A DNA stretch of 64,000 bases from Streptomyces sp. A012304 (GTDB taxonomy: Bacteria > Actinomycetota > Actinomycetes > Streptomycetales > Streptomycetaceae), in assembly GCF_026008495.1 (NCBI RefSeq), contig NZ_BQUN01000095.1, positions 169,797-233,796 of the forward strand, read 5' to 3'. The translations under genes were made by a program, and so were the position numbers. Positions 32,876 to 42,709 of this stretch are shown piece after piece. Position 1 is the first letter of the stretch; each line of letters starts with the position of its first letter. Under the pieces are notes generated by a model that was given only the letters and a program-made list of their open reading frames with translations, was not told the origin of the DNA and searched no databases.

Positions 32876-34879
32876 GTGCCGCTTCCCGTGCCCGTCCTGC
32901 CCGAGGGGGTCGACGCAGCGTGGCTGCCGCCGCGGGCGCTGCGGTCGGTGGGTTCCCGGCGGACGCTGATCCTCGGATCGGGTCCGCTGGTGGAGACGGT
33001 GCACGGTGAGGTGGCCGACGCCTGCGGACGGTTCGGCGGGGAGGTTGTCCGGGGGGAGCCGTCCGGCGCCGCGTACGACCTCGTCCTGGAGCTGACGGAC
33101 GCGGGCCCGGCGACCGGACCCGGCCTCGGCCTCGGCGAGGAGGGTTTCGCCCTGCGGCGCGAGGACGGCACCACGACCGTCACCGCGTCCGGTCAACGGG
33201 GGCTGCTGTACGGCCTGTTCCATGTGGTGCGGCTCGGTGAGGCCGCGTTCGGCGGTGAGCGACGGCCCGCCGAGACGCACCGGCCGGCCATGGCACTGCG
33301 GATGCTCGACCACTGGGACAACGTGGACGTGCATCCGGTCATGGGACAGGTGGAGCGCGGGTACGCCGGCGGGTCGCTGTTCTGGCGGCAGGGGCGGGCC
33401 CGCGGCGAGGTGGAGCGCGTGCGGGCCTACGGACGGCTGCTCGCGGCCTGCGGGATCAACGCGGTCGCCGTCAACAACGTCAACGTGCACGCGACCGAGG
33501 CGCGGCTGCTGACCGACCGCCTCGGTGAGGTCGCCGTCCTCGCCGACGCGTTGCGGCCCTACGGGATCCGCACGCATCTGTCGGTCACCTTCGCCGCGCC
33601 CGTCGTGCTGGGCGGGCTGCCGACCGCCGACCCGCTGGACGCGCGGGTGCGCGCGTGGTGGGCCGAGGCCGTGCGCGGGGTGTACGCGGCGATCGGGGAC
33701 TTCGGCGGGTTCGTGGTGAAGGCCGACTCGGAGGGCCAGCCGGGGCCGTTCACCTACGGCCGCTCGCACGCCGACGGCGCGAACATGCTGGCCGCCGCGC
33801 TCGAACCGTACGGCGGCACGGTGCACTGGCGGGCCTTCGTCTACGACCACCGGCAGGACTGGCGGGACCGCTCGACGGACCGGGCGCGGGCCGCGTACGA
33901 CCATTTCGCGCCGCTGGACGGACAGTTCGCGGACAACGTCCTGCTCCAGGTCAAGCACGGGCCGATGGACTTCCAGGTGCGCGAGCCGGTCTCGCCGGTG
34001 CTGGGCGCGCTGCCGCGCACCCGGCTGGCGGTGGAGGTGCAGGCCACGCAGGAGTACACCGGGCAGCAGCGGCACGTGTGCTGGCTGGGCCCGATGTGGA
34101 GCGAGGTGCTGCGGTTCCGCCCGGCCGTCTCCCGCGTGGGCGAGCTGGCCGACGGCCTGGTCGCGGTCTCCAACGTCGGGGACGACCCCTTCTGGACCGG
34201 GCACCCGCTCGCGCAGGCCAATCTGTACACCTTCGGGCGCCTCGCCTGGCAGCCGGACGCGGATCCGCTCCATGTGCTCGACGAGTGGATCGGCCTCACC
34301 TTCCCGGGCGCGCCGCGGCGGCTGTCGGCCGGCCTGCACGCCGTGCTCGACGGTTCGTGGCGGACGTACGAGAAGTACACCGCGCCGCTGGGTGTGGGCT
34401 TCATGGTGCAGCCGGGGCACCACTACGGGCCGAGCGTGGACGGCTACGAGTACAGCCCGTGGGGCACCTACCACTTCGCCGACCGCGACGGCGTGGGCGT
34501 GGACCGCAGCGCCGCCACCGGAACCGGTTACGCGGCGCTGTATCCCACGCCGTGGGCGCAGCGGTACGAGTCGCCCGCGACCTGCCCCGACGAGCTGCTG
34601 CTGTTCTTCCACCATGTGCCGTACGGGCATGTGCTGGCCGACGGGACGACGGTGATCCAGCACATCTACGACACCCATTTCGAGGGCGTGGAGGAGGTGG
34701 CCGAGGCGCGCCGGGTGTGGGCGGGCCTCGCGGACCTGGTGGACGCCGCGTGGCACGCGCGCGTGGCGGAGCGGTACGAGGAGCAGCTCCGGTCGGCGCG
34801 GGAGTGGCGGGACCAGATCAACAGTTACTTCTTCCGCAAGTCCGGGGTGCCGGACGGGCGGGGGCGGGTCATCCACTGA
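32876..34879 (+). CDS. GH67 alpha-glucuronidase
   Basis: A 667-residue enzyme releasing (4-O-methyl)glucuronic acid from the non-reducing end of xylo-oligosaccharides. The N-terminal alpha/beta domain (1-130) leads into the TIM barrel. Family motifs: MALRMLDHWDNVDVHPVMGQ, CGINAVAVNNVNV and FVVKADSEGQPGPFTYGR, where Glu286 matches the catalytic acid. The C-terminal helical domain includes WGTYHFADRDGVGVDRS. No signal peptide, so it acts inside the cell. GTG 32876 follows AGGAGG. Its last 11 bases overlap the convergent GH42 gene. Confidence 0.94.
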   Translation: MPLPVPVLPEGVDAAWLPPRALRSVGSRRTLILGSGPLVETVHGEVADACGRFGGEVVRGEPSGAAYDLVLELTDAGPATGPGLGLGEEGFALRREDGTTTVTASGQRGLLYGLFHVVRLGEAAFGGERRPAETHRPAMALRMLDHWDNVDVHPVMGQVERGYAGGSLFWRQGRARGEVERVRAYGRLLAACGINAVAVNNVNVHATEARLLTDRLGEVAVLADALRPYGIRTHLSVTFAAPVVLGGLPTADPLDARVRAWWAEAVRGVYAAIGDFGGFVVKADSEGQPGPFTYGRSHADGANMLAAALEPYGGTVHWRAFVYDHRQDWRDRSTDRARAAYDHFAPLDGQFADNVLLQVKHGPMDFQVREPVSPVLGALPRTRLAVEVQATQEYTGQQRHVCWLGPMWSEVLRFRPAVSRVGELADGLVAVSNVGDDPFWTGHPLAQANLYTFGRLAWQPDADPLHVLDEWIGLTFPGAPRRLSAGLHAVLDGSWRTYEKYTAPLGVGFMVQPGHHYGPSVDGYEYSPWGTYHFADRDGVGVDRSAATGTGYAALYPTPWAQRYESPATCPDELLLFFHHVPYGHVLADGTTVIQHIYDTHFEGVEEVAEARRVWAGLADLVDAAWHARVAERYEEQLRSAREWRDQINSYFFRKSGVPDGRGRVIH

Positions 34880-36878
34880 GCCGCAGGACGGCCACCCCCA
34901 GGGGGTCGAGGACGAGGGGCGCGCCCTGGTCGACGTGCTTGCCGGTGAGCAGGTCGGTGGCGGTGGCGTGGGCGGTCAGCGGGGCCGTTTCGGGGGCGTG
35001 GTTGAGGAGGAACAGCAGACGGGTGCCGTCGGGGGCGACGCGGGTCGCCGTCTCGACGGCGGCATGGTCGGCGTAGGGGCCGATCAGGTCGTGGCGGGCC
35101 AGGACGCGGCGGACGACGTGGTCGACGCCGGGCTGGTCGAGGGCGGTGGCCACGTACCAGGCCTCGCCCGCGCCGACGGTGTGCCGGGTGACGGCCGGGG
35201 TGCCCGCGTAGAAGTCGGCGCCGTAGGTCCCGACCGGCTCGGCGCCGCGCGGCTGGACGATCTCGAAGACCAGGCGGGCGGTGGTGCGGAAGCCGCCGAG
35301 GTCGACGGGTTGGACGACGTCGCGCGGGCGGGCGTCCCACTCGTCGACGCGGATGCCGAGCAGCGGGGCGAGCGGGCCGGGCACATCGGTGAGGAAGGCG
35401 CGGTCGTGGACGTCGCAGCGGGCGGTGAGGAAGGTGGCGAGGACGGTTCCGCCGCGCCGGGCCAGGGTCTCCAGGCGGTCCGCGAGGTCGTCGCCGATCA
35501 GGTGCAGGACGGGGGCGAGGACCACGTCGTAGCGAGTGAGGTCGGTGGTGACGGGGACGACGTCGACGTCGGCGCCGGCCTCTCGGGCGGCCCGGTAGTA
35601 GGCGTGGACGACGTCCGGGTAGCGGACCAGGCGGGAGGGGCCGTCGGAGATCTCCAGGGCCCACCAGCTGTCCCAGTCGAAGAGGAGGGCGGTGCGGGCG
35701 GGGGTGCGGGCGCCGAGGGAGACGGCCCCGAAGTCGGCCAGCTCGGCGCCGACGGCGGCGACCTCGCGGAAGACGCGGGTGTCGTCGCGGCCCGCGTGGC
35801 CGATGACCGCCCCGTGGTACTTCTCGCAGGCGCCGCGTGAGGCGCGCATCTGGAAGTAGAGGGTGGCGTCCGCGCCGTGGGCGATCGCCTGCCAGGTGGC
35901 GAGCCGGAGTTCACCGGGGCGGCGCAGCGGGTTGACGTCGCGGCAGGCGGTGGTGGAGGGGGTCTGCTCCATCAGCCAGAAGGGGGCGCCGTCCTTCAGG
36001 CCGCGCATCAGGTCGTGGCCGAGGGCGGCGCGGGTCGGCGGGGCGTCCAGCGGCGGATAGCTGTCCCAGGAGGCGAAGTCCAGGTGGGGTGCCCAGCGGT
36101 GGTAGTCGAGCGGGCGGTACAGGCCCATGAGGTTGGTGGTGACGGGGGTGTCCGGGTCGTGGACGCGGATGGCTTCCTTCTCGGCGGTGAAGCAGCCGAG
36201 CAGCGCGTCGGTCATGAACCGCTGGTAGTCGAGGGTGACGCCCTGGAAGGCGGTGTGGTCGGGGCCGCGCCAGTGCTCGGTGAGGGCGCTCGGCGGCTCG
36301 ATCTCGGCCCAGTCGGTGTAGCGGTGCGACCAGAAGGTGGTCCACCAGGCGTCGTTGAGGGCGTCGAGGGTGCCGTGCCGTTCGCGCAGCCAGCCCCGGA
36401 AGGCGTGGGCGCACAGGTCGCAGTAGCAGGCGCCGCCGTACTCGTTGTTGACGTGCCAGGCGAGCAGCGCGGGGTGGTCGGCGTAGCGTTCGGCGAGGCG
36501 GCCGGCCATCGCCGTGGCGAGCCGGCGGTACGCCGGTGAGCTGGGGCAGAAGTTGTGGCGCTGGCCGTAGCGGTGCCGACGGCCCTCGAAGTCGGTGCGG
36601 TTGACCTCGGGGTACTTCTTCGCCAGCCAGGGCGGCAGGGCGGCCGTGCCGGTGGCCAGGCAGATCCGGCGACCTTCGGCGGCGGCGCGGTCGACGACGC
36701 GGTCCAGGACGGTGAAGTCGTAGGTGTCCTCGGCGGGCTGGGTGAGCGACCAGGAGAAGACGCCGACGGTGAGGGTGTCGATGCCGGCCCGGGTGAACAG
36801 GCGGTGGTCGTCGTCCCAGACCTCCTGCGGCCACTGCTCGGGGTTGTAGTCGCCGCCGTACGGGATCTTGTCGTTCAT
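34869..36878 (-). CDS. GH42 beta-galactosidase
   Basis: A 669-residue cytoplasmic glycosidase. The TIM barrel (about 1-375) begins IPYGGDYNPEQWPQEVWDDD. The acid/base is Glu146 in WHVNNEYGG and the nucleophile Glu304 in FWLMEQTPS. The four-cysteine zinc site of many GH42 enzymes is seen in CYCDLCAHAF and nearby. The trimerisation (about 380-600) and C-terminal beta domains follow. In this island it may act on galactosyl or arabinosyl side chains rather than lactose. ATG 36878 overlaps the DUF624 stop (ATGA). It is the last gene of a long operon starting at 42663. Confidence 0.92.
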   Translation of the reverse strand: MNDKIPYGGDYNPEQWPQEVWDDDHRLFTRAGIDTLTVGVFSWSLTQPAEDTYDFTVLDRVVDRAAAEGRRICLATGTAALPPWLAKKYPEVNRTDFEGRRHRYGQRHNFCPSSPAYRRLATAMAGRLAERYADHPALLAWHVNNEYGGACYCDLCAHAFRGWLRERHGTLDALNDAWWTTFWSHRYTDWAEIEPPSALTEHWRGPDHTAFQGVTLDYQRFMTDALLGCFTAEKEAIRVHDPDTPVTTNLMGLYRPLDYHRWAPHLDFASWDSYPPLDAPPTRAALGHDLMRGLKDGAPFWLMEQTPSTTACRDVNPLRRPGELRLATWQAIAHGADATLYFQMRASRGACEKYHGAVIGHAGRDDTRVFREVAAVGAELADFGAVSLGARTPARTALLFDWDSWWALEISDGPSRLVRYPDVVHAYYRAAREAGADVDVVPVTTDLTRYDVVLAPVLHLIGDDLADRLETLARRGGTVLATFLTARCDVHDRAFLTDVPGPLAPLLGIRVDEWDARPRDVVQPVDLGGFRTTARLVFEIVQPRGAEPVGTYGADFYAGTPAVTRHTVGAGEAWYVATALDQPGVDHVVRRVLARHDLIGPYADHAAVETATRVAPDGTRLLFLLNHAPETAPLTAHATATDLLTGKHVDQGAPLVLDPLGVAVLRLSG

Positions 36879-37558
36879 ACGGTGAAGTCCTCCTCGGTCT
36901 CGGCGATCACCGGGCGGGCGGCGTGCAGCAGGGAGAGCAGCAGCGGGGCGGCGAGCAGCGCGGGCAGGGCCTCGGTCAGCAGGGCCGTCGTCCCCGCGGT
37001 CAGCACCAGCAGGGAGCCGGCGGCGAGGGTGACGCGGCCCCGCCGGACGAGGAAGTACCCGGCGAGGCGGGCGGTGTCCCGGGCGCGGAAGGCGAACAGC
37101 GAGGTGAGGACGAGGGCGTGCGCGCCCCACAGCAGACAGACGGCGCCGATCACCGCGAGCAGGACGGCCCACCAGCCGGGCAGACCGGTGGCGGAGAAGT
37201 GGGTGAGGGTGAACGCGATCACGGTCAGCCAGGCCAGCAGCGGCGTCCACAGCTTCAGCGCGGGCAGGGTGTTCAGGCGCAGGCCGCGCCGGTAGACGCG
37301 GGCCGGGTGCAGGTCGGTGAGGTCGCGGCTGCGGTGGTGCAGGGCGTACACGGCGGCGGAGGCGGCCGGGCCGAGCGGCAGCAGGCAGACGGCGGCGAGG
37401 GGCAGGTTCGCGGGGTCGGGGCCGAGGAGCAGCAGTCCGGCGAGGCCGGGTGCGGCGGTGGCGAGCAGCAGGGCCTCGACGGTGAGGACGGTGTGCAGGA
37501 GGGCGGCGGCGCGGGACAGGACGCCGGTGCCGAAGTCGGCGGTGCGTACGGTGCTCAC
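36875..37558 (-). CDS. DUF624 (YesL-like) membrane protein
   Basis: A 227-residue protein with about five to six membrane segments, starting GVLSRAAALLHTVLTVEALLL. The Arg/Asp loop YALHHRSRDLTDLHPARVYRR followed by ALKLW is typical of DUF624/YesL. These proteins recur beside LplB/YtcP-type oligosaccharide importers; their function is unknown. Overlaps of four bases with both the GH39 gene (upstream) and the GH42 gene (downstream) place it firmly in the operon. GTG start. Confidence 0.85.
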   Translation of the reverse strand: MSTVRTADFGTGVLSRAAALLHTVLTVEALLLATAAPGLAGLLLLGPDPANLPLAAVCLLPLGPAASAAVYALHHRSRDLTDLHPARVYRRGLRLNTLPALKLWTPLLAWLTVIAFTLTHFSATGLPGWWAVLLAVIGAVCLLWGAHALVLTSLFAFRARDTARLAGYFLVRRGRVTLAAGSLLVLTAGTTALLTEALPALLAAPLLLSLLHAARPVIAETEEDFTV

Positions 37559-39066
37559 GCCGCCTCCCCGCCGAGCAGCCGCCGCTCGTCCCACCAGGGC
37601 GGGGTCTCGTCGGTGAGCGGGGTCAGCTCGACCAGGGTGACCTCGTGGCGGGCCAGGGTGAGGCGCAGGTCGGCGCGGCCGTCGGTGAGCGGCAGCCGGG
37701 TGTGGCCGCGGGCGGGTTCGGCCGCCTGGTGCAGGACGTCCAGCTGGCCGGGTCTCGGTGAGCGGGGGCTGCCCATGTGCCGCCAGGCGGTGTAGGCGTT
37801 GCCGTGTTCCTCGTCGACGGTGGAGCGGCGTACGAAGGCCTCGCCGCGGGTCGCGACGGGCACGGACAGCCGCAGCTCGTGCCGGTCGGGGCCGGGGGTG
37901 CGGCCGGTGGGGTCGACGGGCGCCCAGGCCAGGACGGTAACCCGGCCGTCGGTGTGGCGGGTGACGAGGTGGTCGTCGCCGCGCGCCAGCAGCAGCGGCC
38001 CCATCCGCGCCATGAACGCGTACAGGTGGTAGGTCGGCTTTCTGACCTGGCGGTGGGTGAGCAGGCCGAAGCCGCCGTGGAAGAGCGCGGTGGGGACGCC
38101 GACCTCCTCGAACATGTCGCTGAAGGTCCAGTAGGAGAAGGAGTCGACGAGGTCACCGCCGGCGGCGAGCACCGGGGCCAGGTAGGCGGCGTGGAAGGCG
38201 GTGTCGTGGACGGGGTTGTCGGGGCGGTAGGAGGAGTTGAACTCGGTGATGTGCACGGGGAGTTCCGCGTACCGCGTGTCGCTGAGCTGCCGCCTCGGGG
38301 TGGCGAACTGGTCGAGGAGGCGGTCGGCGGGGTCGAGGGTCTGGTGGACGCCGAAGGGGACGTGCCGGGCCGGTCCGGAGGTGTAGGCGTGCCGGGAGAC
38401 GAAGTCCACGGGCACGTCGTGCGCCGCGGTGAACTCCACGAACCGTGTCAGCCAGTCGTCGGCGCCCGGGGAGATCGCGGGACCGCCGACCTGGAGGGCG
38501 GCGTCCACCTCCTTCACGGTGTGCGCGGTGACCTCGTACAGCCGGTGGTAGGCCTTGGCGTCGGCGTGCTGCCAGAAGTCGGGCAGGTTGGGTTCGTTCC
38601 ACACCTCGATCGGCCAGGTGCGCACCTCGTCGAGGCCGTAGCGGTCGACGAGGTGGCTGAGGGTGGCGCGGACCAGGTCGGCCCACTCGCGGTGGGAGCG
38701 GGGCGGGGTGACGTTGCCGCGCCACCAGAAGACGGTCTGGTCGCCCGACGCCAGCTCGGCGGGCATGAAGCCGAGTTCCAGGAAGGGGCGGACGCCGCGG
38801 GCGAGAAGCGCGTCGACGACCTGGTCGACGTAGGTGAAGGAGTGGTGGACCCGCCGTTCGCCCTCGTGCTCGTAGGGGCGGTACACGCCCATGCCGTCGC
38901 TGAACAGGCCGTGGCCGCGGATGTGGCGGAAGCCGATCTCGCGCTGGAGGAGGGCGAGGGAGTCCTGGTGGTCGCGGCGCAGGGCGAGTTCGATCCGGCC
39001 GGTGCCGACGCAGTGGCGCCAGGCGTCGGAGAGCCGGCCGGCCGGTTCCGCGGGGACGCGGATCAC
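37555..39066 (-). CDS. GH39 beta-xylosidase
   Basis: A 503-residue glycosidase of family 39. The acid/base is Glu158 in PIEVWNEPNLPDFW and the nucleophile is Glu275 in PVHITEFNSSYRP. The N-terminal IGFRHIRGHGLFSDGMGVYR and the C-terminal jelly-roll domain (about 400-490) are typical. No signal peptide, so it cleaves imported xylo-oligosaccharides. Its GTG overlaps the binding-protein stop and its stop overlaps the DUF624 start, all by four bases. Confidence 0.92.
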   Translation of the reverse strand: MIRVPAEPAGRLSDAWRHCVGTGRIELALRRDHQDSLALLQREIGFRHIRGHGLFSDGMGVYRPYEHEGERRVHHSFTYVDQVVDALLARGVRPFLELGFMPAELASGDQTVFWWRGNVTPPRSHREWADLVRATLSHLVDRYGLDEVRTWPIEVWNEPNLPDFWQHADAKAYHRLYEVTAHTVKEVDAALQVGGPAISPGADDWLTRFVEFTAAHDVPVDFVSRHAYTSGPARHVPFGVHQTLDPADRLLDQFATPRRQLSDTRYAELPVHITEFNSSYRPDNPVHDTAFHAAYLAPVLAAGGDLVDSFSYWTFSDMFEEVGVPTALFHGGFGLLTHRQVRKPTYHLYAFMARMGPLLLARGDDHLVTRHTDGRVTVLAWAPVDPTGRTPGPDRHELRLSVPVATRGEAFVRRSTVDEEHGNAYTAWRHMGSPRSPRPGQLDVLHQAAEPARGHTRLPLTDGRADLRLTLARHEVTLVELTPLTDETPPWWDERRLLGGEAA

Positions 39067-40715
39067 CCGTGCTCCTTCTTGAAGCGTTCGTACGCCTTGT
39101 TGTGCAGGTCGATGAACTGGTCCATGTTCTTCGCCTTCAACTCGGCGACGTAGTCGTCCCATTCGCTCAGCGGGCGCTTGCCGAGGGCGAACTGGAGGGT
39201 GTTCTGGAAGACGTGGTCCCGCAGCGGGGTCTCCCACAGCGTCGCCTGTTCCTGCTCCACCGACTGGAGCGGGTGGGCGGGGTCGACGGGCAGCTGCTTG
39301 CGCTGGGCCATGGCGTCCTGGAACTTCTTCTCGTCCGGGCCGAAGGAGGAGGAGACCAGGGACCAGCTGCCGCCGTAGGCGAAGACACCGTTGGAGAACC
39401 CGAAGTCCTTCTGGAGGTCCTTGGGGGCGCCCGGGTCGGACCCCATGAGGGAGATGCCGTCCTTGACCTCGTACCGGCCGCCGGACTCGGTGTAGGTGAC
39501 GTCCCGCACACCCCATTTGGCGAACCGCTGGCCCTCGTCCGAGTACCACAGCCAGTCCACGAACTGCATCAGGGCGACGAAGCTGTCGCTCTTGAGGGCC
39601 TTGCCGGAGATCATCAGGCCGTTCTCCAGGCGGACGCCGCCCAGGACGACCGGCCCGGCCGGCCCGAGCGGGACGGGGACCATCTCGATCGTGGCGCCCT
39701 TGACCTGGCGTTCGAGGTTGTAGCGGTAGTTCTGCACCAGCTCCTGCGGGTTGCTGCTGATCACGAAGGACTTCTCCGCGAGCAGCTTCTTCACCGCGTC
39801 GTCGTCGGTCTGGGTGAAGCTCTCGGGGTCCAACAGCTTCTCGGCGACCAGCTTGTGCAGGAACTCCAGGACCTGGCGGTAGGCGTCGGTGGCGCCGGTG
39901 AAGACGTACCTGCCCTGCCGCTGGTCCCAGGTGGTGTTCAGGTACGACCAGCCGGCCCGGACGCCGTAGGCCTGGCCGAGGTAGCCCAGCAGCGCGCCGG
40001 CGGAGTTCGGCGGGTTGCTCCAGCGGTCGGAGAACGGGTAGCGGTCGGGGTACTCAGCCTTGAGCGCCTTGAGGACGGCGTACACCTCGTCCCAGGTGGT
40101 GGGCAGGCTCAGGCCGAGGCGGTCCAGGACGTCGGTGCGCAGCGCCATCGAGTAGCCGGCCCTGGGCCTCTCGTGCAGGCCGGGCAGCAGGTAGTACTTG
40201 CCGTCGGACTGGCGCAGCGAGTCGATCTCGGGCTGGAGCCCCCATCTTTTGACCTTGTCCTGGAAGTTGGGCATGAGGTGCACGTAGTCGCTGACCGGGA
40301 GGATCGAGCCCGAGGAGACGAAGGGGGTCTCCTGTCCCGGGTAGGTCTTGGGGATCAGCAGCGGGGCGTCGCCCGCGCCGATGAGCAGGCTGCGCTTCTT
40401 GTCGTAGTCGCTGGAGGGGACGGTGGTGGGCTTGAGGGTGATGCCGGTGCGCCGGGTCAGTTCCTTCCAGAACAGCCAGCTCGACTTCAGCGGGTAGTTG
40501 GGCATGTTGTTGTGCAGCAGGGAGAAGGACAGCGCCTTGCTCGCCTTGAACTGCTGGCCGACGCGGTACTCCTTCATCGCGCCGTTCTGCTTCTTCGACA
40601 GGTCCTTGGTGTCGCCGCCGTCGTCGCCGCTGCCGCAGCCCGTGAGGGTGGCGAGGCCGATGAAGCCGGCGGCGGCCAGGATCTGACGCCGCGACAGGTT
40701 TCCTTGGTTCTTCAC
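39063..40715 (-). CDS. LplA-type oligosaccharide-binding lipoprotein
   Basis: A 550-residue large binding protein of the kind that works with LplB/YtcP permeases. The signal is twin-arginine-like with a lipobox (LSRRQILAAAGFIGLATLTGC). The body contains the family sequence LPTTWDEVYAVLKALKAEYP and a long C-terminal region. GTG 40715 has AGGGAG five bases upstream. Two neighbouring permeases precede it and intracellular GH39/GH42 follow, so the ligand is probably a decorated xylo-oligosaccharide such as aldouronate. Confidence 0.9.
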   Translation of the reverse strand: MKNQGNLSRRQILAAAGFIGLATLTGCGSGDDGGDTKDLSKKQNGAMKEYRVGQQFKASKALSFSLLHNNMPNYPLKSSWLFWKELTRRTGITLKPTTVPSSDYDKKRSLLIGAGDAPLLIPKTYPGQETPFVSSGSILPVSDYVHLMPNFQDKVKRWGLQPEIDSLRQSDGKYYLLPGLHERPRAGYSMALRTDVLDRLGLSLPTTWDEVYAVLKALKAEYPDRYPFSDRWSNPPNSAGALLGYLGQAYGVRAGWSYLNTTWDQRQGRYVFTGATDAYRQVLEFLHKLVAEKLLDPESFTQTDDDAVKKLLAEKSFVISSNPQELVQNYRYNLERQVKGATIEMVPVPLGPAGPVVLGGVRLENGLMISGKALKSDSFVALMQFVDWLWYSDEGQRFAKWGVRDVTYTESGGRYEVKDGISLMGSDPGAPKDLQKDFGFSNGVFAYGGSWSLVSSSFGPDEKKFQDAMAQRKQLPVDPAHPLQSVEQEQATLWETPLRDHVFQNTLQFALGKRPLSEWDDYVAELKAKNMDQFIDLHNKAYERFKKEHG

Positions 40716-40759
40716 GGACACTCCCTTGTTCCGTAAGCCGTTGGAGCCTTCGGTCGCGC

Positions 40760-41674
40760 TCAGCCCTTCACCGCGCCGAGCATCACGCCCGAGACGAAGT
40801 AGCGCTGGACGAACGGGTACACGCACAGGATCGGCAGCGAGGTCAGCACGATCGTGACCGCCTGGATGTTCGCCGCGACCTGGCTGCCCTGTTCGGTGGT
40901 GGCGCCGGCGTTGGTGGCGCCGGTGGCGCCCGCGATGAGGTTGCGCAGGTAGACGGTGACCGGCATCAGATCCGCCCGGTCCATGTAGAGAAAGGCCTGG
41001 AACCAGGAGTTCCAGAAGGACACCGAGTAGAACAGCACCATCGTGGCGATGACCGCCTTGGACAGCGGCAGCACGATCCTCAGCAGGATGCCGTAGGTGC
41101 TCAGCCCGTCGATCTCCGCGGCCTCCTCCAGTTCGGACGGCAGGCTCTCGAAGAACGCCTTCATCACCAGCAGGTTGAACACGCTGATCGCGTTCGGCAG
41201 GGCGATCGCCCACACCGAGTTCTTCAGGCCCAGGCTGGTGATCAGCACGTAGTTCGGGATGAGACCGCCGGAGAAGAACATGGTGAACACGGCGATCCCG
41301 ACGAGCGCGCCGCGCCCCTTGAGGTGCTTCTTGGACAGCACGTACGCGTAGCAGGTCGTCAGGACCATGGCGACGGCGGTCGAGACGACGGTGTAGAAGA
41401 CCGTGTTGCCGTAGCCGCGCCAGAACGTGTCGTCGGTGAACACGATCCGGTAGGTGGTGAGGTCGAAGCCCTTGGGCCACAGCGTCACCTCACCGGCGCG
41501 GATCTGCCGTTCCCCGCTGAAGGAGCGGGCGATGATGTTGACGAAGGGATAGAGCGTGACGACGACCACGCCGGTGAGGATCACCCCGTTGATCCCCTGG
41601 AAGACGCGGTAGCCGCGCGTCGGCTGGTTCACGGAGGTCCGTGGGCGCCCGGACCGGGGCGTCAGGAGGCTCAC
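40760..41674 (-). CDS. LplC/YtcP-type sugar permease
   Basis: A 304-residue permease with about six membrane segments, VTLYPFVNIIARSFSGE near its start, and the EAA loop EAAEIDGLSTYGILLRIVLP. Its end FVQRYFVSGVMLGAVKG is characteristic of this subfamily. GTG 41674 overlaps the stop of the partner permease (GTGA). The frame upstream is open but unrelated in composition. Confidence 0.9.
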   Translation of the reverse strand: MSLLTPRSGRPRTSVNQPTRGYRVFQGINGVILTGVVVVTLYPFVNIIARSFSGERQIRAGEVTLWPKGFDLTTYRIVFTDDTFWRGYGNTVFYTVVSTAVAMVLTTCYAYVLSKKHLKGRGALVGIAVFTMFFSGGLIPNYVLITSLGLKNSVWAIALPNAISVFNLLVMKAFFESLPSELEEAAEIDGLSTYGILLRIVLPLSKAVIATMVLFYSVSFWNSWFQAFLYMDRADLMPVTVYLRNLIAGATGATNAGATTEQGSQVAANIQAVTIVLTSLPILCVYPFVQRYFVSGVMLGAVKG

Positions 41675-42663
41675 CACAGGCTCGTTCCCACCGTGCGGCG
41701 CGAGAGCAGGTTCGCGGAGGTGATCAGCACCAGCCCGATGACCGCCTCGAACAGGCCGATCGCGGCGGCGTAGCTGAAGCTGTTGGACTCGACGCCGGTG
41801 CGGTACAGGTACGTGGAGACCACGTCGGCGGTCGGATAGGTCAGCGGGTTGTACAGCAGCAGGATCTTCTCGAAGCCGACCGCCAGGAACGTGCCGATGT
41901 TGAGGATCAGCAGGGTGATCATGGTGGGGCGGATGCCGGGCAGGGTGACGTGCCAGATCTGCTTCCAGCGGTTGGCGCCGTCGATGCGGGCGGCCTCGTA
42001 GAGGTCCTCGTCGATCGTGGTGAGCGCGGCGAGGTAGAGGATCGTGCCCCAGCCGGCGGTCTGCCAGATCTCGGAGCCGACGTAGACCGTGCGGAACCAC
42101 TCGGGTTCCTGGATGAAGCGGATCGGGTCGTGGCCGAACCAGCCCAGGACGTGGTTGACGGGCCCGTCGGTGGCGAGCATCTGCATGGTGATGCCGGCGA
42201 CGATCACGATCGACAGGAAGTGCGGGAGGTAGGACACCGACTGCACGAACCGCTTGAGCGCGGTGCGGCGCACCTCGTTGAGCAGCAGCGCCAGCACGAG
42301 CGGGACCGGGAAGCAGAACACCAGCGTCAGCGCGCCGATCCACAGGGTGTTGCGGAAGACCTGCCAGAAGGTGGGGTCCGACAGGAACATCTCCACATAG
42401 CGCAGGCCCACCCACTGCTCGCCGAAGATCGAGCCGCCCGGCTCGAAGCGGCGGAAGGCGATCACGTTGCCGATCATCGGCAGGTAGCGGAAGACCAGGA
42501 AGAACAGCAGGGGCAGCACGGCCAGCGAGTACAACTGCCAGTCCCGGCGCAGCGCCCGCCGCCAGCCGCGCCGTGCCGTGGGCCGCGCGGGGCCCGGGGC
42601 CCGTCGCGCGGGCGGCGGGTGCTGGGTGCCTGGGGGTGGAGCCGGTGTGGTGGAGGTGCTCAT
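41671..42663 (-). CDS. LplB-type sugar permease
   Basis: A 330-residue permease. After a Pro/Arg-rich cytoplasmic segment of about 40 residues come about six membrane segments. The typical LplB sequence FRYLPMIGNVIAFRRFEPGG and the EAA loop EAARIDGANRWKQIWHVTLP are present. It is the first gene of the operon LplB-LplC-LplA-GH39-DUF624-GH42, and the promoter and operator sites lie at 42694-42757. Confidence 0.9.
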   Translation of the reverse strand: MSTSTTPAPPPGTQHPPPARRAPGPARPTARRGWRRALRRDWQLYSLAVLPLLFFLVFRYLPMIGNVIAFRRFEPGGSIFGEQWVGLRYVEMFLSDPTFWQVFRNTLWIGALTLVFCFPVPLVLALLLNEVRRTALKRFVQSVSYLPHFLSIVIVAGITMQMLATDGPVNHVLGWFGHDPIRFIQEPEWFRTVYVGSEIWQTAGWGTILYLAALTTIDEDLYEAARIDGANRWKQIWHVTLPGIRPTMITLLILNIGTFLAVGFEKILLLYNPLTYPTADVVSTYLYRTGVESNSFSYAAAIGLFEAVIGLVLITSANLLSRRTVGTSLW

Positions 42664-42693
42664 GCTCGGGCCTCCCGTTAGGGGACGCGGTAC

Positions 42694-42704
42694 CGAAACT
42701 TTCG
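42694..42704. promoter_or_regulatory. BxlR/XlnR-type palindrome
   Basis: CGAAACTTTCG, an inverted repeat around one central base, matches the CGAA-N-TTCG element described for Streptomyces xylan/xylobiose regulators. It lies 31 bp before the first importer gene. Confidence 0.6.
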
Positions 42705-42709
42705 AGCTC

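Noticed and set aside
36876..37250. Upstream extension of the GH42 gene on the minus strand
   Set aside because: Overlaps the DUF624 gene in another frame and has Arg/Pro-rich shadow composition; the ATG at 36878 starts the GH42 fold.
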